A DNA stretch of 64,000 bases. Source: Flavobacterium tibetense (GTDB lineage: Bacteria > Bacteroidota > Bacteroidia > Flavobacteriales > Flavobacteriaceae). The stretch covers positions 248,001-312,000 of the forward strand of contig NZ_QLST01000001.1 in assembly GCF_003293845.1 (NCBI RefSeq), given 5' to 3'. A model generated the notes under the pieces. That model had not been told where the DNA came from. It was given only the letters and a program-made list of their open reading frames with translations, and searched no databases. The position numbers were made by a program, and so were the translations under genes. Shown piece after piece: positions 34,181 to 43,304 of the stretch; position 1 is the stretch's first letter; every line of letters begins with the position of its first letter.

Positions 34181-37100
34181 ATGAAGTACTTCCATAACGA
34201 AATCGAAGCCAAATGGCAACAATATTGGGCAGAAAACCAAACTTTTGCTGCTAAAAATAATTCCGAAAAACCTAAATATTATGTATTAGACATGTTTCCT
34301 TATCCTTCTGGTGCTGGGTTACACGTTGGGCATCCGCTAGGTTATATTGCTTCTGATATTGTGGCACGTTATAAAAGACATCAAGGATTTAATGTGTTGC
34401 ATCCGCAAGGGTATGATTCATTTGGTTTGCCAGCGGAACAATATGCGATTCAAACGGGGCAACATCCTGAAAAAACAACTCGTGAGAACATTTCGCGCTA
34501 CCGTGAGCAATTGGATAAAATCGGATTTTCGTTTGATTGGAGTAGAGAAGTACGCACATCAAATCCTGATTATTACAAACATACACAGTGGATTTTCATT
34601 CAATTATTCGAATCTTGGTACAATAAAACTACGGATAAAGCAGAAAGCATTTGCACGTTAATTCAAGAATTTGAGAAAAACGGAAATGCGAATGTTAATG
34701 CGGTTTGCGATGATAATGTTGCGCCATTTTCAGCAGAAGATTGGAATGCATTTTCTTCTGAACAACAACAAAAAATCTTATTACAATATAGATTAACGTA
34801 TTTAGCCGAAACCGAAGTAAACTGGTGTCCGGCTTTAGGAACAGTTTTAGCCAATGACGAAATTGTAAACGGCGTTTCAGAACGTGGCGGACATCCTGTA
34901 ATTCGTAAAAAAATGACGCAATGGTCGATGCGAATTTCAGCTTACTCGGAGCGTTTATTACAAGGTTTAGAAACCATCGATTGGAGCGAATCCATCAAAG
35001 AATCACAAAGAAACTGGATTGGAAAATCAGTCGGAGCTGCTGTGACTTTCAATTTGAAAAATCATGATGCAGTAATCGAAGTATTTACAACGCGTCCTGA
35101 CACCATTTTCGGAGTAACGTTTATGACGTTAGCGCCAGAACACGAATTGGTTACTCAAATTACAACTCCAGAACAAAAAGCAGCGGTTGACGCTTACATT
35201 GAAGCTACTGCAAAACGTTCGGAAAGAGAAAGAATGGCAGATGTTAAAACCATTTCAGGTGTGTTTACTGGAGCTTATGCTGAACATCCTTTTACTAAAG
35301 AACCTATTCCAGTTTGGATTGGTGATTACGTGTTAGCAGGTTATGGAACGGGTGCGGTAATGGCGGTTCCATGTGGCGATGAGCGTGATTATGCGTTCGC
35401 GAATTTCTTCAAAGGAACACACGGTATGCCAGCAATTAAAAATATTTTCAATCAAGATATTTCAGAAGCGGCTTTTGGAGAAAAAAGTGGTTTCGAATTA
35501 GTAAATTCGGATTTCTTAAACGGATTGGATTACAAAAACGGAACGAAAAAAGTCATCGAAGAATTAGAAAAAATTGGAGCTGGAAAAGCTAAAGTAAATT
35601 ACCGTTTACGTGATGCCGTTTTCTCTCGCCAACGCTATTGGGGCGAACCATTTCCAGTATATTACGTGAATGGTTTACCACAAACAATTGACAAAAAACA
35701 CTTGCCAATTGTTTTACCAGAAGTTGAAAAATATTTACCAACCGAAGACGGCCAACCACCATTAGGAAACGCAACCGTTTGGGCTTGGGATAGTGTTAAT
35801 AATAAAGTAGTTTCAAACGACTTACTTGTCAATTCGAGCGGAGTCGAGAACCAAACGGTATTTCCATTGGAATTGAACACCATGCCAGGTTGGGCGGGTT
35901 CTTCTTGGTATTGGATGCGTTACATGGATGCTCAAAATGAGAACGATTTTGCTAGCGAAGACGCATTAAAATACTGGGAAAATGTAGATTTATACATTGG
36001 AGGAAGCGAACACGCAACCGGACATTTATTATACTCTCGTTTTTGGAACAAATTCTTAAAAGATAGAGGTTACGCACCAACGGAAGAACCATTCAAAAAA
36101 CTGATTAATCAAGGGATGATTTTGGGAATGAGTGCGATTACACTAAGAGTTCAAGCTTCAATTTATATGAATGGTGAAACTAAAAAGGATTCAACTGGAA
36201 GGAGTGTTGTTGAACTTAAAGAATTATTAATGAGGTCAAATGTTAATAATTTATACGTTTCTAAAGACATACTTGAAGAAGCATTTGGTGGTAAGAATTT
36301 TAAGTTTACTATTAATGAGTTTGGGAATTCAAAAAGCCAAGATCTAGAACATAAAAATATTTTATTCGAATTTGTGATGAATAATTTTGGTTTCGATCAA
36401 AGCTCAATTCAGTTAGTTAATGAAAATAAAGCTACGTTGCTTTATGAAATTTCACCAATTAGAATAGATGTTAATAATGTTGGTTTTTCTGATGAAATTA
36501 TTGATTTTGAAAAGTTAAAATTCTGGAACGAATTTAAAAATGCTACTTTCTTGATGAATGATAAGTTTATTGTTCATAGAGAAATTGAAAAAATGTCAAA
36601 AAGATGGTTAAACGTAGTCAATCCAGATGATATTTGTAATGAATATGGTGCCGATACCTTGCGTTTGTATGAAATGTTCTTAGGGCCATTAGAGCAAGCA
36701 AAACCTTGGAACACAGCTGGAATTACTGGTGTTTCTGGTTTCTTGAAAAAATTATGGAGATTATACTTTGATGATAATGGTTATGTAATTGTAAACGACG
36801 AACCAACCGCAGAAATGTATAAGTCATTACACAAAACCATCAAAAAAGTTACGGAAGACATCGAGAATTTCTCCTTCAACACGTCGGTTTCTCAGTTTAT
36901 GATTTGCGTAAACGAATTGCAACAATTAAAATGTAATCACAGAGCTATTTTAGAGCCATTAGCTATTTTAGTTTCGCCATATGCACCACATATTGCAGAG
37001 GAATTATGGAGTGCTTTAGGTTACGAAGGTTCTGTTGCAACGGTAGCTTTTCCAATATTTGAAGAGAAATATCTGATAGAATCTGAAAAAGAATACCCAG

Positions 37101-37270
37101 TTTCGTTCAATGGAAAAATGCGTTTTACAATTAAATTACCATTGGATTTAACCAAAGAGCAAATTCAAGAAATTGTTTTAGCGGATGAAAGAACGATTAC
37201 GCAATTAGCAGGAAATACACCTAAGAACATTATTGTTGTCCCTGGTAAGATTATTAATTTGGTAGGGTAG
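34181..37270 (+). CDS. leuS: Leucyl-tRNA synthetase, with enlarged insert
   Basis: Class I synthetase (1029 aa) for tRNA-Leu. Signatures: HVGHPLGY (HIGH motif, about residues 45-52) and, near residue 804, KMSKRWLNV in place of the usual KMSKSKxNV; the editing domain lies between (about residues 230-430), with the Bacteroidetes-type insert DKAESICTLIQEFEKN near residue 150. Between SRFWNKFLKDRGYAPTEEP and KMSKR lies an unusually long segment (about residues 650-800), markedly AT-richer than its flanks and with a different codon feel. The gene ends 4 bases before the next. Identity is certain; the insert is the unusual feature. Confidence 0.97.
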   Translation: MKYFHNEIEAKWQQYWAENQTFAAKNNSEKPKYYVLDMFPYPSGAGLHVGHPLGYIASDIVARYKRHQGFNVLHPQGYDSFGLPAEQYAIQTGQHPEKTTRENISRYREQLDKIGFSFDWSREVRTSNPDYYKHTQWIFIQLFESWYNKTTDKAESICTLIQEFEKNGNANVNAVCDDNVAPFSAEDWNAFSSEQQQKILLQYRLTYLAETEVNWCPALGTVLANDEIVNGVSERGGHPVIRKKMTQWSMRISAYSERLLQGLETIDWSESIKESQRNWIGKSVGAAVTFNLKNHDAVIEVFTTRPDTIFGVTFMTLAPEHELVTQITTPEQKAAVDAYIEATAKRSERERMADVKTISGVFTGAYAEHPFTKEPIPVWIGDYVLAGYGTGAVMAVPCGDERDYAFANFFKGTHGMPAIKNIFNQDISEAAFGEKSGFELVNSDFLNGLDYKNGTKKVIEELEKIGAGKAKVNYRLRDAVFSRQRYWGEPFPVYYVNGLPQTIDKKHLPIVLPEVEKYLPTEDGQPPLGNATVWAWDSVNNKVVSNDLLVNSSGVENQTVFPLELNTMPGWAGSSWYWMRYMDAQNENDFASEDALKYWENVDLYIGGSEHATGHLLYSRFWNKFLKDRGYAPTEEPFKKLINQGMILGMSAITLRVQASIYMNGETKKDSTGRSVVELKELLMRSNVNNLYVSKDILEEAFGGKNFKFTINEFGNSKSQDLEHKNILFEFVMNNFGFDQSSIQLVNENKATLLYEISPIRIDVNNVGFSDEIIDFEKLKFWNEFKNATFLMNDKFIVHREIEKMSKRWLNVVNPDDICNEYGADTLRLYEMFLGPLEQAKPWNTAGITGVSGFLKKLWRLYFDDNGYVIVNDEPTAEMYKSLHKTIKKVTEDIENFSFNTSVSQFMICVNELQQLKCNHRAILEPLAILVSPYAPHIAEELWSALGYEGSVATVAFPIFEEKYLIESEKEYPVSFNGKMRFTIKLPLDLTKEQIQEIVLADERTITQLAGNTPKNIIVVPGKIINLVG

Positions 37271-37274
37271 AACT

Positions 37275-37961
37275 ATGGTTAGCAATAAATATTTTGTAAT
37301 CTTTTCGATTCTGAGCTTTCTGTTTTCATTTTCGCAAGAAAGAGACACAATTAACTTTGAAGACGATTATCAAATAAAGATTTTTGTTGGTACAGGAGCT
37401 TTATATAATCCAAATTATAACATAAATTCTTATTTGGAAAAAAATGGAATTGTTGCTTTGAATTCGGTTGAGATAAACTTCACAACTGGCCTTAACTTCT
37501 ATAATGAAATTTTAGATATTGACCTAGGCTATGAAATGTTTGCAGGTGGAAATAGCAATGAAATAACAAAATATAGAACAATTTCAAATGGAGTTAAATT
37601 AAGAGCACATTACGTTTTTTTAAATACATCAAAAGTAGGTTTAGGAGCAGGTTTTAATATTGGATATAATAAAAGGAAATTAGCTTTATTTTGGAAAGAT
37701 TATAACGTTGATTTTGAAAATTTAGAATCAGGAATAAATGGAAATCAACTTACAATGTTTATTGAAAAAGCATTTTTGGGACCTTCAGTTTCTTTTAAAA
37801 TTAAAGATGTTGGGAGAAGGCATCAACAAACTAAGTTCACATTAGCTTATGAATTTGCATTAAATAACAAAGAGTGGGAATCTGATTTTTTTAATTTAAC
37901 CAATACGATTAGAGAAACTAACTCTCGACAAATTATTTTGAATGTTACATTTGGACTCTGA
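37275..37961 (+). CDS. Hypothetical outer-membrane beta-barrel protein
   Basis: A 228-residue exported protein: signal peptide to about SFSQE (residue 17), then barrel-like strands with aromatic girdles (VEINFTTGLNFY, VKLRAHYVFLN, FTLAYEFALN) ending in the hydrophobic NVTFGL. It begins 4 bases after leuS and therefore is likely co-transcribed, though functionally unrelated. Very AT-rich, like the leuS insert, and no family recognised. Confidence 0.7.
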   Translation: MVSNKYFVIFSILSFLFSFSQERDTINFEDDYQIKIFVGTGALYNPNYNINSYLEKNGIVALNSVEINFTTGLNFYNEILDIDLGYEMFAGGNSNEITKYRTISNGVKLRAHYVFLNTSKVGLGAGFNIGYNKRKLALFWKDYNVDFENLESGINGNQLTMFIEKAFLGPSVSFKIKDVGRRHQQTKFTLAYEFALNNKEWESDFFNLTNTIRETNSRQIILNVTFGL

Positions 37962-37984
37962 TTAAGCAGCTTTAAAATATCTCA

Positions 37985-38016
37985 AATCCCAAATGTAAAA
38001 ATTTGGGATTTTTTAT
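37985..38016 (+). terminator. Terminator after the leuS operon
   Basis: AATCCCAAAT (37985-37994) pairs with ATTTGGGATT (38001-38010), followed by six T residues. The TTTGGGATT word matches the sucAB terminator. Confidence 0.85.
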
Positions 38017-38047
38017 TTTTCGTATCTTTAGCTTTTAAACCCTATTT

Positions 38048-39667
38048 ATGGATTGGTCAGCATTTGATTTTTGGAAATTTTTAGCTGGATTAGGCATCTT
38101 TATGTTTGGTATGTTTCTATTGGAAGAAGCTATCAAGCAACTTTCGGGAAAAGCATTTAAATCGTTAATTCGAAGATCTACTACTGGGAAAATCAAATCG
38201 GTGTTGACAGGATTTTTTTCTACAGCAGTTTTGCAAAGTAGTTCAGCGGTTTCTTTAATGACATTGACTTTTGTTGGTGCTGGAATTATCTCCATGCAAA
38301 ATGCCATTGGCGTAGTTTTGGGAACCAATTTAGGAACAACTATTACCAGTTGGTTAGTGGCAACCGTCGGGTTTAAAATCAATATTGAGGGTATGTTTCT
38401 GCCGTTGTTAGGCATTGGTGGCTTGGGATTGATTTTTTTGTCTTCTTCGGTTCGATATTCAGGAATTAGTAAATTGTTGGTTGGACTAGGCTTTTTGTTC
38501 ATGGGATTGGATTACATGAAATTGAGCGTAGAATTTTTCACCGCTAGTATAGATTTAGCAACTTTACCGCATTATGGTTTGTGGTTTTATGTGTTATTGG
38601 CTATAATTTTAACGGCCATTATGCAATCCAGTTCGGCTACCATTGCTATTGTTTTAACGGCGTTGCATTCGGGTTTAATGACTTTTGATGAAGGTGCAGC
38701 GATGGTTATTGGGGCTAATATTGGAACAACGGCAACGGTGATGTTGGGAGCTGTTGGAGGAATAAATATCAAAAAGCAAGTTGCTTTTAGTCATTTGGTG
38801 TTTAATTTTTATTCTGGAATTTTAGCGTTTTTGTTGCTTCCTATTCTTACTAAATTGATTTTTATATTTATTGATGATTCCAAAAATATAGTTTTAGGAA
38901 TCACCATTTTTCACACCATGTTTAATTTGATTGGCGTGTTGTTGTTTTTGCCTTTTATCCCAATTTTTGTGAAATGGGTGGCAAAGGTTTATCCAGAAAA
39001 AGAAACGGGTCATTTGAATCATATTAGCTCAGTTTCTTTAGATTTGCCTGAAGCAGCAGTGGCAGCGGCGAAACAAGAAACGGATATGGTTTACAATGAA
39101 ACTTTGTTTTGGTTGAATGAAGTGCTGAAAAACAATAAAACGGAAACTGAAACAGAGAAAACGACCATTTTTAGACGAATAATTCCTTCCAAAAGTAGTG
39201 GTAAGCAAATTACATTTGAAGATTTACAGTTAAAATACAGAACCATTCTAACTTTTACAGCCCAAATTTCTTCCGATGGATTAGAAGAAGTGGATAAGAA
39301 AATGCTAAATACCATCATTCAAAAAGTGATGATTTTGTCGCAGATTACCAAAACTATTGCGGGTATTGCCGTTGATATAGAAGAATTGGAACAAACTAAT
39401 AATGCCAATGTGTCAGCTGTTTTTAGTAAAATTGGCGGAAATGTCAAAGAATATACAGCTATTTTACAGAAACCATGCGAAAATGAAGTGTATATTTTGC
39501 TTCGAGAACAATTGAATCATGATTATAAAGAAATAGTTGAAAAAATCACTTATTTCATTGATAATAAACTGATTAAAGAGAAGCACATTTCTACACTTTT
39601 AATAGTGAATGGTATTGTGGCGCAATCGATTCGACAATTGATTCGTCATTTAGAAGATACGATTTAA
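38048..39667 (+). CDS. Na+/phosphate symporter (NptA/PhoU-like C-terminus)
   Basis: A 539-residue sodium-dependent phosphate transporter of the NPT2/YjbB type: two repeats each with the substrate-binding signature QSSS (LQSSSAVSLM near residue 62 and MQSSSATIAI near residue 198) and about nine membrane segments up to residue ~325. The C-terminal ~190 residues form a soluble, helical PhoU-like domain. It imports or balances inorganic phosphate. It stands alone, with a TATCTTTA box upstream. It is 24 kb away from the two-component/TonB locus, with no visible GTTAnC array at its start. Confidence 0.9.
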   Translation: MDWSAFDFWKFLAGLGIFMFGMFLLEEAIKQLSGKAFKSLIRRSTTGKIKSVLTGFFSTAVLQSSSAVSLMTLTFVGAGIISMQNAIGVVLGTNLGTTITSWLVATVGFKINIEGMFLPLLGIGGLGLIFLSSSVRYSGISKLLVGLGFLFMGLDYMKLSVEFFTASIDLATLPHYGLWFYVLLAIILTAIMQSSSATIAIVLTALHSGLMTFDEGAAMVIGANIGTTATVMLGAVGGINIKKQVAFSHLVFNFYSGILAFLLLPILTKLIFIFIDDSKNIVLGITIFHTMFNLIGVLLFLPFIPIFVKWVAKVYPEKETGHLNHISSVSLDLPEAAVAAAKQETDMVYNETLFWLNEVLKNNKTETETEKTTIFRRIIPSKSSGKQITFEDLQLKYRTILTFTAQISSDGLEEVDKKMLNTIIQKVMILSQITKTIAGIAVDIEELEQTNNANVSAVFSKIGGNVKEYTAILQKPCENEVYILLREQLNHDYKEIVEKITYFIDNKLIKEKHISTLLIVNGIVAQSIRQLIRHLEDTI

Positions 39668-39713
39668 TAAAATTTTAGGAAGTCATTAATAGAATTTGGT
39701 GCAAAATTTGCTT

Positions 39714-39721
39714 TATATTTG
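39714..39721 (+). promoter_or_regulatory. -7 promoter element of the zinc peptidase gene
   Basis: TATATTTG, a perfect TAnnTTTG, 25 bases before the ATG at 39747. Confidence 0.5.
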
Positions 39722-39746
39722 AGAAATAAATTAAAAGATTAAAAAA

Positions 39747-40445
39747 ATGGATTTTACTTATTTAATAATAATTGGTGCAATTGCTTTGTTCAGTTGGTTA
39801 GTAAGCGCTAGACTGAAAAGTAAATTTGAGCAGTATTCGAAAATTAGTCTTCGTAACGGAATGAGCGGAGCAGAAATTGCTGAAAAAATGTTAGCCGATC
39901 ACGGAATCTCTGATGTGAAAGTAATTTCAACAGCAGGAAGATTAACCGATCATTACAATCCAATGGATAAAACGGTAAATTTATCAGAGGCGGTTTATAA
40001 CCAAAGAAATGCTGCTGCTGCTGCCGTTGCTGCTCACGAAGTGGGTCATGCGGTGCAACATGCGCAAGCGTATAGTTGGTTAACCATGCGTTCAAAAATG
40101 GTTCCTATGGTGAATATTTCCTCAAATTTATCTCAATGGTTAATTATGGGTGGTTTGATTTTAGGGTTTGCCTCTAAATCAGGGATTGGATTTTACGTAG
40201 CGGTTGCAGGTTTAATTTTAATGGCAATTGCAACTTCTTTTAGTTTCATTACCTTGCCAGTTGAATATGATGCAAGTAATAGAGCTTTAGCTTGGTTAAA
40301 AAACAAAAACATGTTGGGTCAGCAAGAATATGCTGGCGCAGAAGATGCTTTAAAATGGGCTGCAAGAACTTATGTTGTAGCTGCTTTAGGTGCTTTGGCT
40401 TCGTTATTGTACTGGGCATTTAGAGTTTTTGCTTCGAGAGATTAA
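39747..40445 (+). CDS. YugP-type zinc metallopeptidase
   Basis: A 232-residue neutral zinc membrane peptidase. It has an N-terminal TM (about residues 2-19), then the zinc motif HEVGHAVQH (about residues 97-105, HExxH), a second hydrophobic region and a later conserved E in PVEYDASNRAL that supplies the third ligand. It belongs to the YugP/DUF2268-like group (PF04298), predicted to face the cytoplasm or act in membrane-protein quality control. Single gene followed by a terminator. Confidence 0.88.
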   Translation: MDFTYLIIIGAIALFSWLVSARLKSKFEQYSKISLRNGMSGAEIAEKMLADHGISDVKVISTAGRLTDHYNPMDKTVNLSEAVYNQRNAAAAAVAAHEVGHAVQHAQAYSWLTMRSKMVPMVNISSNLSQWLIMGGLILGFASKSGIGFYVAVAGLILMAIATSFSFITLPVEYDASNRALAWLKNKNMLGQQEYAGAEDALKWAARTYVVAALGALASLLYWAFRVFASRD

Positions 40446-40686
40446 TTCAAATTATAAGTTCAGTATAGAAAGTTCGCTCTTTGTAGCGGACTTTTTTTGT
40501 TTTCTTTTTTTTCAGTTTATTAAAATTTTTTCTAACAATTTGTTGCAAATATGTTAAAAAGACAATAAAAATAGTTAAACAATTCAAAAAACACTACTTT
40601 TAAAATGATTAAAAAATAGATTTAATGAATAAATACAATTTGTTCATTAAAAAAATCAAATTACTAATTGCCCTAAATCTAGTAAA
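40446..40686. other. AT-rich intergenic region
   Basis: A 241-base gap: terminator of the peptidase gene at 40472-40497, then an AT-rich stretch with no gene-like frame. No repeat or clear TAnnTTTG element is visible before the 40687 gene. Confidence 0.7.
40472..40497 (+). terminator. Terminator after the zinc peptidase gene
   Basis: GTTCGCT pairs with AGCGGAC (one G-U), 6-base loop, then TTTTTTT. Confidence 0.75.
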
Positions 40687-41313
40687 ATGAAACAAACTTA
40701 CTTAAAACCAAATTGGTTACTATTGCTATTTGTAATGATTTCCACAATGATTTCCGCTCAAAATGATGAGGTTGTGAAGGAATATTTATTTTCAGGAAAA
40801 AAGATAGAAAATAAATTCAATACGATGCTTGATAAAGCTACAGTTTTTCAAGAGTATAAACTTGTTAAATCTGAAGTTTTGGATGATTTCCGACTTAGTT
40901 TTTCTTCGTTTTTAGATAAATCAAATGAGAATTTTGGAACTTTAAATTCAAAGTTAGAAGAAAAAGATGTTGCGATTAGTAATTTGAATTCTGAAGTAAT
41001 TTCACTTAAGAATGAAAACCTTAATTTAAACAATTCAGTTGCAACTATTTCGGTTTTTGGAATTAATTTAGAAAAAGGAACTTATAATTTTTTGATGTGG
41101 TCGATTTTGATGCTTTTTGGTTTCGTTGCTTTTTATTTTGCTTATCGTTTTAAATTGGCAAACGAAATTACCAAAAATTCCAAAATTATTCTAGCAGAAG
41201 TAGAAGATGAGTATCAACTATTTAAACAAAAGTCAATAGAGAGAGAGCAAAAGCTACGACGTCAATTGCAGGATGAAATAATTAAATGTAGAGAATTAAA
41301 AGATGTTTCATAA
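40687..41313 (+). CDS. Hypothetical coiled-coil membrane protein, 208 aa
   Basis: Signal peptide to about MISAQN (residue 25), then a heptad-like coiled coil (LNSKLEEKDVAISNLNSEVISLKNENLNLNN, about residues 85-120), one TM at about residues 132-152 and a cytoplasmic amphipathic C-terminus with more coiled coil. The topology (periplasmic coiled coil, TM, cytoplasmic coil) suggests a scaffold or sensor, but I recognise no family. Some relatives carry a misassigned tRNA methyltransferase label. Convergent with the saccharopine dehydrogenase family gene. Confidence 0.65.
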   Translation: MKQTYLKPNWLLLLFVMISTMISAQNDEVVKEYLFSGKKIENKFNTMLDKATVFQEYKLVKSEVLDDFRLSFSSFLDKSNENFGTLNSKLEEKDVAISNLNSEVISLKNENLNLNNSVATISVFGINLEKGTYNFLMWSILMLFGFVAFYFAYRFKLANEITKNSKIILAEVEDEYQLFKQKSIEREQKLRRQLQDEIIKCRELKDVS

Positions 41314-41316
41314 TGA

Positions 41317-41353
41317 AACAAAAAACCAATCATAATTGATTGGTTTTTTGTTT
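41317..41353. terminator. Bidirectional terminator between convergent genes
   Basis: AACCAATCA and TGATTGGTT form a 9-bp stem flanked by A-rich and T-rich runs (AACAAAA / TTTTGTTTT), so it can terminate both the 40687 gene and the minus-strand gene ending at 41353. Confidence 0.85.
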
Positions 41354-42723
41354 TAGCTACTAATGTTATTTGGGTTGTAACCTAAATAAGAGACTTCGTG
41401 CTCTTTAAAAACGACACCATATTCTTCGAGTTCTTTAAGAATTGGATTGTAAACTTCTTTAGTCATTGGCAATTGAACACCAGGAGTTTTTATTTCACCA
41501 TTTAAAATTTTAAGTGTTGCAATTGCAACTGGAAGACCAACTGTTTTTGCCATGGCAGTATACGTTTGGTCATCCCCAATGCAAACCATAGTAGAGTCAA
41601 TTTGTTTTTTCTCACCATTTAGTTCGTAACCAAATTTATGATACATTACAATCATGTCTTTGTCTTCTGGTTCTAAAGCCCAACTTTCACTAAGTATTTT
41701 TTCTAAAATTTGAGCAGGTGTCGCATTTTTTAATCCTACTTTTTTATCACCATTAAATAAGCCGATCTCTACTAATTTATCCCAAATAATATCGTCTTGG
41801 TCAATTTTTTGTGCATGACGCAATTTTATTTCAACCGTATCTGTTGGGTGATAGGGTAAAAAGGAATTCGTGAATTCTCTATAAGTCATGTTTTCAGAAT
41901 CATCAATAGTATAGGAGTCATCTGTCATGCCAAGTTGCACTAAAATATCCCATGCTCTAGAATAACCAACTCTTCTAATGGTTCCTCTAAAAACAGTAAG
42001 TGCATCTTCTAAACCATATACACTTCTGTATTTTAAAGAATCTCTGTTGGCATAAGCTTCAAATCTCCCGTAACCTTCAACTTCTAAAAACTCGGTTCTT
42101 CGGAATAATTTGTTGTAAGGAATATATTTATAGGTTCCTTCTTGGATAAATTTGGCTACACCACCTTGACCTGCTAAAACTACATTTCTTGGATTCCAAG
42201 TAAACTTATAATTCCAAAGATTGGTGTCGCTTTCTGGGGCAACTAAACCACCACAAAAAGATTCAAATAAGAGTATTTTTCCTCCTTGAGCTCTGATTTC
42301 ATCTATTATTTTCATGGCACTCATGTGGTCTATTCCTGGGTCTAAACCGATCTCGTTCATGAAAATTAAATTATTTTCTTGGGCAGCAGCATTCAATTCT
42401 TGCATAGCAGGACTAATGTATGAAGCCGTAACCATATGTTTTTTGTAAGTAATACAATCTTTCGCTACTTCAATATGTAAGTGAGCGGGAAGCATTGAAA
42501 TTACAATATCCGAGTTTTCAATCTCTTCTTTTCGTTGGGTTTCATTAAAAATATCAAAAGCAATAGCTCTTGCATTGGGGTGATTTTTTATTTTTTTTTG
42601 AGCCAATTCAAGTGATAAATCAGCAATAGTAACCAATAAATTTTCGGAAGTAGATTTGTCTAACAAGTATTTTATTAGAGAGGAAGCTGATCTTCCAGCT
42701 CCAATAACTAGAATTTTTCTCAT
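41353..42723 (-). CDS. Saccharopine dehydrogenase family protein
   Basis: A 456-residue NAD(P)-dependent oxidoreductase of the saccharopine dehydrogenase/LYS9 class. Rossmann motif KILVIGAGRSASSLI near the N-terminus (after ATG 42723; a TTG-free extension from 42747 adds only MIFTAHNE), NADP loop, and the family blocks NEIGLDPGIDHMSA (about residue 122), SFCGGLVAPE and KTVGLPVAIA. It probably takes part in lysine metabolism, either the glutamate-forming saccharopine dehydrogenase reaction or a related step; the direction is undecided. Single gene, convergent with the 40687 gene. Confidence 0.88.
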   Translation of the reverse strand: MRKILVIGAGRSASSLIKYLLDKSTSENLLVTIADLSLELAQKKIKNHPNARAIAFDIFNETQRKEEIENSDIVISMLPAHLHIEVAKDCITYKKHMVTASYISPAMQELNAAAQENNLIFMNEIGLDPGIDHMSAMKIIDEIRAQGGKILLFESFCGGLVAPESDTNLWNYKFTWNPRNVVLAGQGGVAKFIQEGTYKYIPYNKLFRRTEFLEVEGYGRFEAYANRDSLKYRSVYGLEDALTVFRGTIRRVGYSRAWDILVQLGMTDDSYTIDDSENMTYREFTNSFLPYHPTDTVEIKLRHAQKIDQDDIIWDKLVEIGLFNGDKKVGLKNATPAQILEKILSESWALEPEDKDMIVMYHKFGYELNGEKKQIDSTMVCIGDDQTYTAMAKTVGLPVAIATLKILNGEIKTPGVQLPMTKEVYNPILKELEEYGVVFKEHEVSYLGYNPNNISS

Positions 42724-42821
42724 TTCGTTGTGTGCTGTAAATATCACACGAAGGTAATGAATTGTTATATTCTACAAAATAATTTAACATTAATGTCTCT
42801 TTTTAACAGTTTTCAATTTGG

Positions 42822-42829
42822 TATATTTG
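42822..42829 (+). promoter_or_regulatory. -7 promoter element of the DUF423 gene
   Basis: TATATTTG, a perfect TAnnTTTG, 16 bases before the ATG at 42846. Confidence 0.5.
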
Positions 42830-42845
42830 CTGTAAATAATGCCTC

Positions 42846-43235
42846 ATGGAAAAGAAAATTTTAATTCTTGGATTAATTTTAGGAATGCTTTCTATCATTT
42901 TTGGAGCCTTTGGTGCTCATGCCTTAAAAAAAGTTTTATCGGAAGAATCATTAGTTTCCTTTGAAACAGGAGTCCGTTACCAAATGTATCATGCTTTGTT
43001 TTTACTTTTAATTGCAAACACTGCATTTTTATCGGTAAAAGAAAAATCAATTTTGTTTTATTTGGTTTTGGTTGGGGTTTTGTTTTTCTCGGGTTCTATT
43101 TATTTGTTGGCAACAAGTGTTGTTACAGGGATAAAAACTAAAATTTTAGGGCCAATTACACCTATTGGAGGAGCTATTCTTATTGCTTCTTGGGGCTATT
43201 TTTTATATGCACTCATAGTAAAAAACAGGAATTAA
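42846..43235 (+). CDS. DUF423 family small membrane protein
   Basis: A 129-residue protein with four membrane segments (about residues 5-25, 50-62, 70-90, 105-123) and the signature GAFGAHALKK near residue 22, diagnostic of DUF423 (YgdD-like). Function unknown. It lies just before pckA on the same strand but both have their own promoters. Confidence 0.88.
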   Translation: MEKKILILGLILGMLSIIFGAFGAHALKKVLSEESLVSFETGVRYQMYHALFLLLIANTAFLSVKEKSILFYLVLVGVLFFSGSIYLLATSVVTGIKTKILGPITPIGGAILIASWGYFLYALIVKNRN

Positions 43236-43260
43236 CAACGTGTTCTTCAAATTAAATTTA

Positions 43261-43268
43261 TAATTTTG
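43261..43268 (+). promoter_or_regulatory. -7 promoter element of pckA
   Basis: TAATTTTG matches TAnnTTTG, 36 bases before the ATG at 43305. Confidence 0.5.
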
Positions 43269-43304
43269 CACTTTATAATTCAAACAACATAACTTATTAA
43301 TTGT

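Noticed and set aside
38035..38502. 155-residue antisense frame inside the Na/Pi symporter gene
   Set aside because: It is a shadow of the well-supported symporter on the plus strand, with no recognisable domain or promoter.
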